Of a stretch of DNA of 64,000 bases, positions 54,424 through 63,235 are shown in pieces. The stretch is from Methanocorpusculum sp. (GTDB taxonomy: Archaea; Halobacteriota; Methanomicrobia; Methanomicrobiales; Methanocorpusculaceae). Both the position numbers and the translations under genes were made by a program. The stretch covers positions 31,642 through 95,641 of the forward strand of contig DALTWF010000001.1 in NCBI GenBank assembly GCA_029987235.1, in the 5' to 3' direction. Each line of letters starts with the position of its first letter. Position 1 is the stretch's first letter. The notes beneath the pieces were generated by a model that was not told the DNA's origin, ran no database searches, and saw nothing but the letters and a program-made list of their open reading frames with translations.

Positions 54424-55835
54424 AAGTCACTGTATTCCGTTCAAAAACCGGTTTGACAGACTATGAAGTACATGTAACTGATGGGGCGCGTATTCTCAAC
54501 GTATTAGAGGCGGTAAAGGAAATCCAGCCGGATTTTTCCTATCGCAGCTGTTGCAGAGCAGGTCAGTGCGGGTCATGTGCAGTGCGGGTAAACGGGGAGC
54601 CGGTTCTTGCCTGCATGACCGAAGCGCATGATGGTGATGTAATTGAGCCGCTGAATTTGCCGGTTATTTCTGATTTAGTTACTGATATCGCTCCGGTAAT
54701 TGCAAAACTTGCCTGGCTGGTTTCAGGTGAAGAATGCAGTCTGGTGCGAAAGACTGATGTCGAAGATATCAAAGAGCTTCGTGAATGCATTGAATGTTTC
54801 TCATGCATTTCCTCCTGTCCTGCAGTCGCGGCTTCGGAATATGCCGGTCCCACAGTGATGCGTCAGGAACAGCGTTTAAATTTAGATCCGCGCGATACAT
54901 CAGACCGGGTTAGCGAAGCAGTTGCAAAGGGTTTGTATTCCTGTACAACCTGCCGCAAATGTGTCGAGGTCTGCCCGAAAGGAATTGATACTCCGAAAAA
55001 AGCGGTTGAACGTCTGCGGCGGACCGCGGCAGAGCGCGGATTTGCGCTTGAAGCGCACAAAAACCTTGCAAAGCTTATTGAGGAATCCGGTCGTTCTGTG
55101 GGGCGCAAAGGCGAGACATTTCTTGAGCAGGTTTCGGACGTTATTGAGCCGGATGGTGAAATTCGTGCAACGGTTGGATTTTTCGTCGGCTGCATGTTTA
55201 ACGGCCGCGTAATTCAGCCGGCGCTTGATGCACTTGAAGTTCTGCGCCGGAACGGAATCCGGGTAATTATTCCAAAAGCGCAGGTCTGTTGCGGTTCACC
55301 CCTGATTCGCACGGGTCTTTCCGGTTTCGTTCCGGAGCTTGAACGCCGCAATATTACGGCGTTTGAAGGATGTGATACGGTTTTAACCATGTGTGCCGGA
55401 TGCGGTTCAACACTGAAAAACGATTATCACACGCCGTTTCGAGTAGCGGATATTACTGAATTCCTCTGCGAACTCGGGTTTGAATCACCGGCGCCGGTTC
55501 TGGGAATCTATACTTATCATGACCCGTGCCATCTTCTGCGCGGTCAGGGTATATCTGAAGAACCGAGAAAGATTATGCACTCCTGTACGGAAAAATTCGT
55601 AGATATGCCTGCCCGCTGCTGCGGTGCAGGCGGAGGAGTAAAATCCGGGCAACCGGAAGAAGCGGCTCAAATCGGTGCGGTACGGGCGGAAATGGTGAAA
55701 AAGACCGGAGCGGATTATATTGTTACGGTGTGTCCGTTCTGCGAATTCCATCTGCATCAGGTAACAGGACTTCCGGTGAAAAATATTGCAAGTCTGATGC
55801 TTGAAGGGTATAAAAGAAAATTACGGAACCTTTGA
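54420..55835 (+). CDS. tfrB: Thiol:fumarate reductase iron-sulfur/CCG subunit
   Basis: Subunit of 471 residues that joins electron entry and thiol oxidation. An N-terminal ferredoxin-like domain has Cys45, Cys50, Cys53 and Cys65 for a 2Fe-2S cluster; two 4Fe-4S motifs follow (CIECFSCISSCP and CTTCRKCVEVCP); the C-terminus has two CCG domains like HdrB (CCGSPLIRTG, CAGCGS; CCGAGGGVKSG, CPFCEFH). The likely start is TTG at 54420, overlapping the tfrA stop (TTGA). With tfrA it couples fumarate reduction to CoM-S-S-CoB formation. Confidence 0.9.
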   Translation: MKVTVFRSKTGLTDYEVHVTDGARILNVLEAVKEIQPDFSYRSCCRAGQCGSCAVRVNGEPVLACMTEAHDGDVIEPLNLPVISDLVTDIAPVIAKLAWLVSGEECSLVRKTDVEDIKELRECIECFSCISSCPAVAASEYAGPTVMRQEQRLNLDPRDTSDRVSEAVAKGLYSCTTCRKCVEVCPKGIDTPKKAVERLRRTAAERGFALEAHKNLAKLIEESGRSVGRKGETFLEQVSDVIEPDGEIRATVGFFVGCMFNGRVIQPALDALEVLRRNGIRVIIPKAQVCCGSPLIRTGLSGFVPELERRNITAFEGCDTVLTMCAGCGSTLKNDYHTPFRVADITEFLCELGFESPAPVLGIYTYHDPCHLLRGQGISEEPRKIMHSCTEKFVDMPARCCGAGGGVKSGQPEEAAQIGAVRAEMVKKTGADYIVTVCPFCEFHLHQVTGLPVKNIASLMLEGYKRKLRNL

Positions 55836-55925
55836 CCATGCTTCTGTCACTGACGTATTTAGAGGTTAAAACGAAAAACAACATCCTTTTTTCTGATAAG
55901 AAATATTTTCAAAACTTAAAAAAAG

Positions 55926-56489
55926 TTATTCGGTAAGTTTCTTACCGAATGCTTTTGCATCTGCAATATCTTCTGCGTGGTCTTCAACTTCATGCGGAGC
56001 ATAAAGCTGGTTTTTCGCAAACAGACCTGCATATTCCCAGCCGAAAAACATGCCGAATACACGCTTCATATCCTCGACAATCGGACCGGTTGTTTCTTCC
56101 GCACCGCTGCCGGAGGTAAGAACTACAGCAAACTTCTTGTTTTTCGGAAGACGGCTTGAGAAGTCCGGGTTCATCTGGGAGAAAAGGCGGTCGACAAAGT
56201 TTAGGAACGGAGCGTTTGCTCTGCCGAAATAAACCGGAGAGCCGAAAACAACTGCATCTGCTGCTTTAATTGCAGTAATGATTTTTTCAAAGTCATCTTT
56301 CTGGATACAGGTGTTTTTCCCCTCCATTTTACAAACAGAGCATCCGGTGCACGGCTTAAGAGCAGCATCCTTGAGGCTGAAGAATTCAGTATCTGCCCCT
56401 GCAGATTTTGCTCCGGCAAGAATGTTTTCAACAAGTATGCCGGAGTTGGATCCGGCGTGATAGGATGAAGAGATGCCTACTACTTTCAT
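55926..56489 (-). CDS. Iron-sulfur flavoprotein (NADPH-dependent FMN reductase fold)
   Basis: Protein of 187 residues with a flavodoxin-like FMN fold (VVGISSSYHAGSNSGILVENI, shown in part, and VVFGSPVYFGRANAPFLNFVDR) and a compact cysteine motif: Cys47, Cys50, Cys53 and Cys61 (CTGCSVCKMEGKNTC), matching the 4Fe-4S cluster of methanogen iron-sulfur flavoproteins (Isf). Isf enzymes reduce O2 and peroxide with electrons from ferredoxin. It is divergent from the next gene with 59 bases between. Confidence 0.9.
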   Translation of the reverse strand: MKVVGISSSYHAGSNSGILVENILAGAKSAGADTEFFSLKDAALKPCTGCSVCKMEGKNTCIQKDDFEKIITAIKAADAVVFGSPVYFGRANAPFLNFVDRLFSQMNPDFSSRLPKNKKFAVVLTSGSGAEETTGPIVEDMKRVFGMFFGWEYAGLFAKNQLYAPHEVEDHAEDIADAKAFGKKLTE

Positions 56490-56548
56490 GCATACAAATT
56501 GAGCGTATGAGGCGATAATTTTTATGCCACAGGTGCAAATGTAATAGT

Positions 56549-57010
56549 ATGGCTGATGAATACAACTGGCATTTCGATGTTCCGCAGAAAAAAAAGACGC
56601 TGTTTAAGAAAAACGGGTTAGGCAGTACCGAATATCTTCTCAACGACCTGGGTGTTTTCAGAGCAGACCGCACATCGCGCTGCGCTCTTCTATGGCGCAA
56701 GATTACGCAGGTGGAAGGAGACGGCAATTCTAAAATTCTTGTATGCGGCAACGCCGATACTGAAATAGAACTTTACATGCAGCCTGAAAAATATACTGAA
56801 ATTCTTTCCTTCATCGAAAAACAGCGTCAGAAACACCCTCTGCAGAAAGAAGCAGACAAGGAAGCTGCCTGCTGGTACTGTTTCGGTTTTGATGATGAAT
56901 GGGATGTCGGATATCCTCTTGCAATTCAGATTAGAAAAGAAATCGAGACTAGGGATGAGCGCAATATTGAAGAAGATACTGAATCGCTTGAAGCGACAAT
57001 AATCCCCTAA
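56549..57010 (+). CDS. Hypothetical protein with possible PH-like domain
   Basis: A 153-residue protein that I do not recognise with certainty. It has no signal peptide or membrane segment. Residues about 10-95 alternate strands and end in a helix (MQPEKYTEILSFIEKQRQ), which resembles a PH-type fold; the acidic tail is rich in Glu and Thr. It ends 4 bases inside the convergent 164-residue gene. Confidence 0.65.
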   Translation: MADEYNWHFDVPQKKKTLFKKNGLGSTEYLLNDLGVFRADRTSRCALLWRKITQVEGDGNSKILVCGNADTEIELYMQPEKYTEILSFIEKQRQKHPLQKEADKEAACWYCFGFDDEWDVGYPLAIQIRKEIETRDERNIEEDTESLEATIIP

Positions 57011-57501
57011 TCTGTTTTTTCAACAATAATTTCCGGAGTGAACCGTATACGTTCAACAGCAATTCCCGGGCGTGGATTTTCTATAATCAGGCATCCGTTT
57101 TCAGAATACAGAATCATGCCGGTTAATTCGTCTGCTGAGCAGAGAATATTCTGTTCGGGATGTGTCCCGCGACCTTTATCGCAGGTGAGTTCTATGCGGT
57201 CATTTGCAGAAATTACGTAAGGCAGACATCCTGCGGCTGCATGTTTTTCCGGGAGTGCTACAATTGGAAAATGATGTGTGCGCACCTGTTCCAGAAGATA
57301 GAGTGCGGGAAGTATTTCACCGCCTGATACCGCAGATACAGCAATTATATCTTCAGGGTACATTCCCTGAATAATTTCACCGGCATCTGTTTCAATTCTG
57401 AGCGGAAATTTAGTACCGGCTCGTGCTGCAATCAAAAACGAAGAGCGCCCTCTGAGGAGAATGTATGCATCATCCCAGAGGATGCGAAGCGAATCTGCCA
57501 T
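57007..57501 (-). CDS. Hypothetical protein, unknown function
   Basis: A 164-residue soluble protein without a family I recognise. It is beta-rich, with SLRILWDDAYILLRGRSSFLIAA at the start and several Gly-turns (ETDAGEIIQGMYPED). Its start codon overlaps the small zinc-ribbon gene upstream by base-level contact (1-base gap), suggesting an operon of small proteins with 57502-57660. Confidence 0.6.
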   Translation of the reverse strand: MADSLRILWDDAYILLRGRSSFLIAARAGTKFPLRIETDAGEIIQGMYPEDIIAVSAVSGGEILPALYLLEQVRTHHFPIVALPEKHAAAGCLPYVISANDRIELTCDKGRGTHPEQNILCSADELTGMILYSENGCLIIENPRPGIAVERIRFTPEIIVEKTD

Positions 57502-57660
57502 TTAGATTTCAGAAACGTCTTCAGACTGGCAGGTTGGACACATCGGGTGTTTTCCAAGACCCGTAAATGTCGCACCGCATTCGTTACACTTGTATTTCTT
57601 TCCTTTTCCTTTCAGGGGGTCGTTTAAATCGACCTCAACCGGTCCGCCTGCTGAGCACAT
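57502..57660 (-). CDS. Small zinc-ribbon protein (52 aa)
   Basis: A 52-residue protein read on the minus strand from ATG at 57660 to TAA at 57502. It has an N-terminal MCSAGGPVEVDLNDPLKGKG stretch and a zinc ribbon with Cys pairs KCNECG (24-29) and CPTC (41-44). A TATA-like ATTTATAG lies about 25 bases upstream. It is immediately followed by the 164-residue gene. Probably nucleic-acid or complex binding; exact role unknown. Confidence 0.72.
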   Translation of the reverse strand: MCSAGGPVEVDLNDPLKGKGKKYKCNECGATFTGLGKHPMCPTCQSEDVSEI

Positions 57661-57703
57661 ACTATAAAATTAGCGCCTAACACTATAAATATTTTGGACA
57701 AAA

Positions 57704-57970
57704 TCAGGTTTTGAGCCACTCTTCGTATTTGTTCCTGACGAGGGCTACTTCTTCTGCAGATAAATCCCGGCGTCCGGTGTGCGCGAGATATTTTTCAACT
57801 GCGGAAATAAGTCCTTCCGCTTCTGAAAAGTCATCGACTTCAAGATAAACCGGCTCGCGCGAGGTTGATATTACTTCGCCGCAGACGGGGCAGAGTTTCC
57901 ATTTGCCAAACTTGTCAGTATAGGTAAATTGTTTGCAGTTAGGACAGCGGACAACCCAGTAAGACCCCAT
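57704..57970 (-). CDS. DUF1922-like zinc-ribbon protein
   Basis: An 88-residue protein with a zinc ribbon formed by Cys9, Cys12 and Cys27, Cys30 (RCPNCKQF and LCPVCGEV) and a helical tail (EAEGLISAVEKYLAHTGRRDL) that ends KYEEWLKT. The pattern resembles DUF1922 of methanogens. Its 5' side is the divergent region toward cofE. Function not established. Confidence 0.78.
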   Translation of the reverse strand: MGSYWVVRCPNCKQFTYTDKFGKWKLCPVCGEVISTSREPVYLEVDDFSEAEGLISAVEKYLAHTGRRDLSAEEVALVRNKYEEWLKT

Positions 57971-58030
57971 TGATAATGTATAATAATACTTACTTGGTAA
58001 AAAAACTTACCGAAGAACAAACCCGCAAAG

Positions 58031-58060
58031 TTATATTGCATAAGACACTATAATCAATCT
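58031..58060 (+). promoter_or_regulatory. cofE promoter, likely leaderless mRNA
   Basis: TTATATTG (58031-58038) starts 30 bases before the cofE ATG. The normal archaeal spacing from TATA to transcription start is about 25-27 bases, so the mRNA should begin at or within a few bases of the start codon. Confidence 0.5.
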
Positions 58061-58798
58061 ATGACTGTACAGGTATCCGGAGTGGAGAATATTCCGCTCA
58101 TTCAAAAAGGTGACAACCTCCCAGAAATCATCTGTAAAAACACGAAATTTGCAGACGGAGACATCATATGCGTTGCATCAACCATTTTATCCAAAGCAAA
58201 GGGATACACAAAGGCACTTGCTGATATTACGCCATCTGCTGATGCTGAGCGTATTTCCAAAATGACGCATGAAGATCCGCGTTTCCTGCAGGCAATTCTT
58301 GACACATCCAAAGATGTCATTATCGAGTATCCGTTTATTTTATCCGAAGTTGAGTGCGGTCATGTCGGTGTGCGCGCAGGCGTTGACAACAGCAATATTG
58401 AAGGAGCAAATATTATTCTCCTCCCGAAATATCCGATGAAAGAAGCACAGGAGATGCGCAATGAAATCAAGAAAATCTGCGGCAAAGATGTCGGAGTAAT
58501 TATCACTGACACCTGCGGGCGTGCATTCAGACGCGGACAGTGCGGAACTGCAATCGGTTGGGCAGGAATGTGTGCTATCAAGGATTTCAGGGGCGACCAT
58601 GATTTATTCGGTCTTGAGCTTGAAATCACCGAAGAAGCAGTAGTTGATGAAATTGCAGCATTTTCCAACTTCATCATGGGGGAAAGCAATAACGGCATTC
58701 CGGTTGTTAAATTCTCCGGGTGCGATACGTGGAAAGGACATGATAATCTGTACTTCACCAGGGAAGAAGATTTCATCAGAAAAGCACTGAAGCCATGA
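58061..58798 (+). CDS. cofE: Coenzyme F420-0:L-glutamate ligase
   Basis: Adds glutamates to F420-0 with GTP, giving F420. The 245-residue protein shows family pieces: DNLPEIICKNTKFADGDIICVASTILSKA (seen in parts), the ESEVECGHVGVRAGVDNSNIEG-type metal-binding stretch, and ITDTCGRAFRRGQCGTAIG with the nucleotide-binding Asp and Arg. First gene in the operon with hisA-like, tmk and cofC; it overlaps the HisA-like gene by 4 bases. Confidence 0.95.
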   Translation: MTVQVSGVENIPLIQKGDNLPEIICKNTKFADGDIICVASTILSKAKGYTKALADITPSADAERISKMTHEDPRFLQAILDTSKDVIIEYPFILSEVECGHVGVRAGVDNSNIEGANIILLPKYPMKEAQEMRNEIKKICGKDVGVIITDTCGRAFRRGQCGTAIGWAGMCAIKDFRGDHDLFGLELEITEEAVVDEIAAFSNFIMGESNNGIPVVKFSGCDTWKGHDNLYFTREEDFIRKALKP

Positions 58799-59460
58799 AA
58801 ATTATTCTTGCAGTTGATTTAAAAGATAATTACGTGGTTCACGGATGTTGTGGAAACCGCGCAGAATACAAACCGCTCAACTGGGGTCTGTCACCCTCGG
58901 CAGAGCCGTTTTCCTATATTTCCGTAATGAAGCCGAAATACCTGTACGCGGCTGATTTAGACCGCATTGAGATGTGCGGCGACCATACGGAAATTATTTT
59001 GAAATTAAAGGACATGGTTGACGAACTCTATGTTGACCGCGGGGCAACTTTACCTGAAGAATACGTTCCGGGCATCAAAAATATTGTCGGAACGGAGACC
59101 GCAGAAGACCTTGGTGAGTTCAAAGGTGGATTTTTAAGCATTGATGTAAAAGACGGGCGTGTAATCCCTGACGGACTTGACCCGCTTGATTTGTTCCGTC
59201 TTGCGCAGCATTACTCGTTTGACGGTTTTATTCTCTTAAATATCTCATCAGTCGGAACAGAATCGGGAATAGACGAGACATTTGCGCAGAAAATACGTGC
59301 GGCAACGAAAAAGCCGCTTTACTGGGGAGGCGGAGTTTCTTCGCTTGCAGACCTTGACACACTTTCACGCCTTGGTTTTGACGGGGCGATAATTTCAACA
59401 GCGGTGCACAAAGGCCGCATTCCGCTTGAAATTGTTCAGGAGGGCGAGTATTGCTGGTAA
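58795..59460 (+). CDS. HisA/HisF-family TIM-barrel protein
   Basis: A 221-residue protein with the HisA-type half-barrel repeat: LAVDLKDNYVVHGCCG at the first strand, with a matching second half near ISTAVHKGRIPLEI. The catalytic Asp of HisA (VDLKDN) is in place at the start, but the second acidic site is not obvious. It may be a HisA paralogue or a related isomerase with another substrate. It is embedded in the F420 operon and overlaps tmk by 10 bases. Its role there is unknown. Confidence 0.75.
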   Translation: MKIILAVDLKDNYVVHGCCGNRAEYKPLNWGLSPSAEPFSYISVMKPKYLYAADLDRIEMCGDHTEIILKLKDMVDELYVDRGATLPEEYVPGIKNIVGTETAEDLGEFKGGFLSIDVKDGRVIPDGLDPLDLFRLAQHYSFDGFILLNISSVGTESGIDETFAQKIRAATKKPLYWGGGVSSLADLDTLSRLGFDGAIISTAVHKGRIPLEIVQEGEYCW

Positions 59461-60044
59461 CGCTTGAGGGAATTGACGGGTCGGGCAAATCAACGCTTTA
59501 TGAGGCGTTAAAGGAACGGCTTGCTGATTTGAATCCGGTTTTTACCAGAGAACCCGGGTCACCCTATTTAGGTGATGCCGTCCGGCGTGCAATCCGTGAA
59601 AATACAGACCCGCTGGTTGAAGCGGCGCTGTTTGTGGCCGACCATGCGGTACATTTATCCGAAGTCATCCGACCTGCACTTGCGGAGAAAAAATTAGTCA
59701 TCAGTGACCGGTATGTGGATTCGCGTTTTGCCTATCAGTTGATTTCCCTTGACGGTGTTCACCCGAATCCGAAGGAATGGCTTACAAAAGTACATGAAGG
59801 CTGGAGTGTTCGTCCGGACGTTACTTTTCTTCTGGTTATTTCTCCAAAGGCAGCGCTTGAACGTGTTTCCGGGCGCGGGGAAGCGGAACATTTCGAGCAG
59901 CTGGAATTTCTGGAAAAGGTTGCACAGAATTATCTGGACCGTGCAAAAGAAGACCCGTCGCGCTTTGTTCTGGTTGATGCAACGCAGAACCCTGAAACAA
60001 TCGCGTCTTTTGTGGAAAAAAGCATACGGGAGCGGATGAAATGA
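59451..60044 (+). CDS. tmk: Thymidylate kinase
   Basis: Phosphorylates dTMP to dTDP. The 197-residue protein begins with the P-loop EGIDGSGKST (residues about 5-14), has the FTREPGSPYLGDAVR segment with the catalytic Arg, and SDRYVDSRFAYQ. The start is TTG at 59451, overlapping the HisA-like gene; no ATG fits and the P-loop position supports it. It overlaps cofC by 4 bases. Confidence 0.93.
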   Translation: MLVTLEGIDGSGKSTLYEALKERLADLNPVFTREPGSPYLGDAVRRAIRENTDPLVEAALFVADHAVHLSEVIRPALAEKKLVISDRYVDSRFAYQLISLDGVHPNPKEWLTKVHEGWSVRPDVTFLLVISPKAALERVSGRGEAEHFEQLEFLEKVAQNYLDRAKEDPSRFVLVDATQNPETIASFVEKSIRERMK

Positions 60045-60685
60045 ATATTGCCGCACTGATCCCCTTCAGACCGGTAAATCCGAAAATCCGGCTGTCTCCG
60101 GTACTATCTCAGGATGAGCGTGAGGATTTTGCACGTGCGATGATTTCAGATGTGGTCGCTTGCGTAAAAGACGCAGGATGTAAGCCGGTACTGCTTTCTA
60201 CATCGGCATTTTCGTTTGATGACGCCGCGGTTGAAGTGCGCGTGGTTGCAGAAGGGCTGAATGAAGCACTGAATCATGCGCTTCCGAAGTGCAGCGCCCC
60301 GGTTCTGATTATCATGTCTGACCTTCCTCTGGTGCGTGGGGCTGATGTGTGCCGGCTTCTTGAAACAAAAGAGGACATGGCAATTGTTCCGGGTCTTGGC
60401 GGCGGAACCAACATTATATTTGTAAAAGACCCCGCACGGTATCATGTGCAGTATTACGGCTACTCATTTGCGAGGCATCTGGAAATTGCAAAGGAATGCG
60501 GGCTTTCGGTTGAGATTGTTGACTCCATGCGGATGTCTGCAGATGTTGATGAACCTGGAGACCTGGTTGAACTGCTGATTCATGGAACCGGTTTTTCACG
60601 CGCATGGCTTGATGCGCATGACTTTTCTCTGTCAATAGAAAGCGGCCGCTTAAAAATTGTGCGCGGAGGAAAAGTCATTGTCTGA
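60041..60685 (+). CDS. cofC: 2-phospho-L-lactate guanylyltransferase
   Basis: Makes lactyl-2-diphospho-5'-guanosine from phospholactate and GTP, in F420 biosynthesis. The 214-residue nucleotidyltransferase has an opening IPFRPVNPKIRLSPVLS with the GTP-binding Lys/Arg, the LIIMSDLPLVRGADV metal-binding Asp and the VPGLGGGTNIIF loop. It belongs with cofE in the same operon. It overlaps the next gene. Confidence 0.95.
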   Translation: MNIAALIPFRPVNPKIRLSPVLSQDEREDFARAMISDVVACVKDAGCKPVLLSTSAFSFDDAAVEVRVVAEGLNEALNHALPKCSAPVLIIMSDLPLVRGADVCRLLETKEDMAIVPGLGGGTNIIFVKDPARYHVQYYGYSFARHLEIAKECGLSVEIVDSMRMSADVDEPGDLVELLIHGTGFSRAWLDAHDFSLSIESGRLKIVRGGKVIV

Positions 60686-61523
60686 TTTGCTTGATGAGGC
60701 ACAGGAACTTGCGTCATCGATGAAGTTTGACGAAGCTCTTGCCAAATATGATGAAGCGATTGCAGCGGATGCGGCAAATCCGCTTGCATACGTGGAAAAG
60801 GGTTCCGTACTGAAAGCGCTCGGTCGTTATAAGGAATGTATTGCATGTTTTGATGCGGCGATTCGTGTTCTTGACGGCTGGAAGGTCTCGGAAGATGACG
60901 GGGAGCGTCTTGATGCGTTTTATGCAATGCTTCTGGTTCTCAAAGCAGAAGCACATCTCTATATGAATGAAGCAGACCTCGCGTTTTCTGCGCTGGACAA
61001 GGCGGATTTTCGCCACGGGTCCGATGCAGCATCACTTGTTATCCGTGCGCAGGCACACATGCTTCAAAAAGAGTATGAAGAGGCTGGAAACTGCTTTTAT
61101 CAGGCGGAAGAGTGGTGTTTCAGGAATGATGATGCCATGCTTTCACAAATATGGCGCGGTAAACTTGACCTTGCGCATGAATGCAAAACGGTGGCGCCCG
61201 CATATGGCGAGAAAGTGTATAAAGAGGGCTGGTACCGCAAGCCTTTGGGAGAAGCAGCAGACCTCTTCGAGCGTGCGAACAAGGTGCGCGATGAGGGACT
61301 TCTGTTTGATGCGATGCGCTTTTACGATGCCGCGCTTGGTGCGGGTTTTTCCGACCGTGCGCTTGTGTTCTTCTTCAAGGGTATGCTTTATGAGAAGCTG
61401 AAGCGCTGGAATGAGGCATATTCATTATACTCTGATGCTCTTAAGGCAGGTCCGTCTTCAGCGGATGAATTTAACATCCGTGTCAGATGGGCGAATGCGA
61501 AAGCCATGATGCCGCATCAGTAA
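60678..61523 (+). CDS. TPR-repeat protein
   Basis: A 281-residue protein made mostly of tetratricopeptide repeats (SSMKFDEALAKYDEAIAADAANP; the last is LKRWNEAYSLYSDALKAGPSS), helices that mediate protein contacts. No signal peptide or enzyme domain is visible. The start is taken as TTG at 60678, 8 bases after GGAGG (60665-60669); an earlier TTG at 60657 lies deep in cofC. Role in the F420 operon is unclear, possibly a scaffold. Confidence 0.8.
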   Translation: MSDLLDEAQELASSMKFDEALAKYDEAIAADAANPLAYVEKGSVLKALGRYKECIACFDAAIRVLDGWKVSEDDGERLDAFYAMLLVLKAEAHLYMNEADLAFSALDKADFRHGSDAASLVIRAQAHMLQKEYEEAGNCFYQAEEWCFRNDDAMLSQIWRGKLDLAHECKTVAPAYGEKVYKEGWYRKPLGEAADLFERANKVRDEGLLFDAMRFYDAALGAGFSDRALVFFFKGMLYEKLKRWNEAYSLYSDALKAGPSSADEFNIRVRWANAKAMMPHQ

Positions 61524-61616
61524 TGTGTAAAAAAAGGTAATGTTTAATCCCTCATTTTTGCCTATGTCATTGAAAGAGTAAGGCATTTTTACGGATTCGG
61601 ACCGCGCGGTTAGGGG

Positions 61617-61624
61617 TTTATATA
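61617..61624 (+). promoter_or_regulatory. RPA operon TATA box
   Basis: TTTATATA, 41 bases before the RPA ATG, is a textbook archaeal TATA box. Transcription should begin near 61646, leaving a leader of about 12 bases. Confidence 0.6.
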
Positions 61625-61657
61625 GTAGTACTGCAAATCTGTTATCTGGAGATAAAA

Positions 61658-63235
61658 ATGGACGACTCAGAAATCCAGATAATTGTAAACAGAATCTCCC
61701 AGATTGTAGAAAAGAAGGGAGTTACTCCGGACAGACAGGCGATTTTTGCAAAACTTGCAACCTATATCAATGATTTTGGTGTGATTGCGTACGAAGCTGA
61801 ACGTAAAGTTCAGGACGATGTTATGAAGGAGTATAATATTCCTATTGAGATAAAACAGTCCCAGAATTCCGGCACCGAGGAAAAATTAATTTCCGCGATG
61901 CAGCCGGGTGACTGGGTAAATCTTGTTGCAAAAGTTGTTTCTGTTCAGGAAGGCAATGGCGGAGCAATTGCGCAGAGCGGTGTGTTTGCTGATGAATCGG
62001 GAGCAATCCGTTTCGTAAAATTTGCAAAGGCATCGGCTCTTCCGGATTTGCAATCCCAGTGCTGGTACCGAATTGAATCGGCAGTTGTTGATTCTTTCAA
62101 CGGCGCTTTTAGTCTGAAGATGCATTCTGGAACAAAGGTTTCACTTGTTGACGAAGAACGCTGTCTTGTTCCAGCAGCACCGCAGCCGCTTTCCTCGCTT
62201 AAACCCGGTGTTGCACCATGTGTTCGCGTTCGTTTCATTGATGAATGGGAAGTGCGCAGTGACAGGATGCTGCAGACCGGTCTTGTCGGCGACGAATCAG
62301 GCAAGATGAAATTCGTTCTCTGGAAGAGCGGAAATCCGGAAAAACTTGCGCCCGGCTGTGTGTATAACATTTATTATGCAGGGGTAAGCGAGTTTAACGG
62401 CAAACTTTCTCTTGACCTGAATTCAGCATTATATATTCTTGACGAGGATGCAGAGGTTATTGTGAAACCGTCCGCACCGAAAGAACCGCTTCCGGTAACG
62501 CAGATTCGTGACCTGAAACCAGGGTACGCATCACTTCGTGTCAAGTTCATCGAGCAGTGGGAGTCACGTTCCGAGCGGATGAAACAAACTGGTCTGATTG
62601 GTGATGAATCGGACAGGATGAAGTTTGTTCTCTGGGAGGATGATACCAAGCCGTGTCTTGAGATTGGTAAAATCTACACGATTACCAATGCCAAGATTGA
62701 GGAATACAACGGCAGACTCTCTGCAAGTCTGAACTTCTGTGATTACAAGGAGGAACCCGACGCGACAGATTTCGAAGTCGGAACGCGTATGGATGAAGTG
62801 CGCGGCACTATTGTACAGATTTCAGGCGGTTCCGGTCTTGTTAAGCGCTGTCCGGTTCCGGGATGCAACCGTGTTCTTTCACGGCAGAATCTCTGTACTC
62901 TACATGATATCCAGAATGATTTCATCTATGACTTGCGTGTAAAAGCGGTTGTTGATGATGGAATCAAAGCACATAATGTGTTAATGGGTCGTGAGGTAAC
63001 AGAAGCACTTTCGGGGATTACTCTGGACGAAGCGAAGGAAATCGGTACTACTAACCCGCTCGGGCTTGAAGAAGTCGCGCGTGTGCTGGGTGATAAACTT
63101 TCAGGAAGATACGTTATCTGTAAAGGAAGTGACTTTGATAATCGGTTACTTGTGAAAGAGGCCGAGTTTGAAAAATATGACAGTACAAAAGTCGTTGATT
63201 TGCTTAACCGCGCGTCTGCCGGAGGTGTACAATAA
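61658..63235 (+). CDS. rpa: Replication protein A (ssDNA-binding)
   Basis: Binds single-stranded DNA in replication and repair. The 525-residue protein has at least three OB-folds: one near 70-170 and two clearly duplicated copies at about 180-280 and 290-385 (LKPGVAPCVRVRFIDEWEVRS and LKPGYASLRVKFIEQWESRS begin them), then a zinc finger with Cys398, Cys403, Cys413 and His416 (CPVPGC...NLCTLH) within a fourth OB-like domain. This matches euryarchaeal RPA. The next gene starts on its last stop base. Confidence 0.93.
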   Translation: MDDSEIQIIVNRISQIVEKKGVTPDRQAIFAKLATYINDFGVIAYEAERKVQDDVMKEYNIPIEIKQSQNSGTEEKLISAMQPGDWVNLVAKVVSVQEGNGGAIAQSGVFADESGAIRFVKFAKASALPDLQSQCWYRIESAVVDSFNGAFSLKMHSGTKVSLVDEERCLVPAAPQPLSSLKPGVAPCVRVRFIDEWEVRSDRMLQTGLVGDESGKMKFVLWKSGNPEKLAPGCVYNIYYAGVSEFNGKLSLDLNSALYILDEDAEVIVKPSAPKEPLPVTQIRDLKPGYASLRVKFIEQWESRSERMKQTGLIGDESDRMKFVLWEDDTKPCLEIGKIYTITNAKIEEYNGRLSASLNFCDYKEEPDATDFEVGTRMDEVRGTIVQISGGSGLVKRCPVPGCNRVLSRQNLCTLHDIQNDFIYDLRVKAVVDDGIKAHNVLMGREVTEALSGITLDEAKEIGTTNPLGLEEVARVLGDKLSGRYVICKGSDFDNRLLVKEAEFEKYDSTKVVDLLNRASAGGVQ

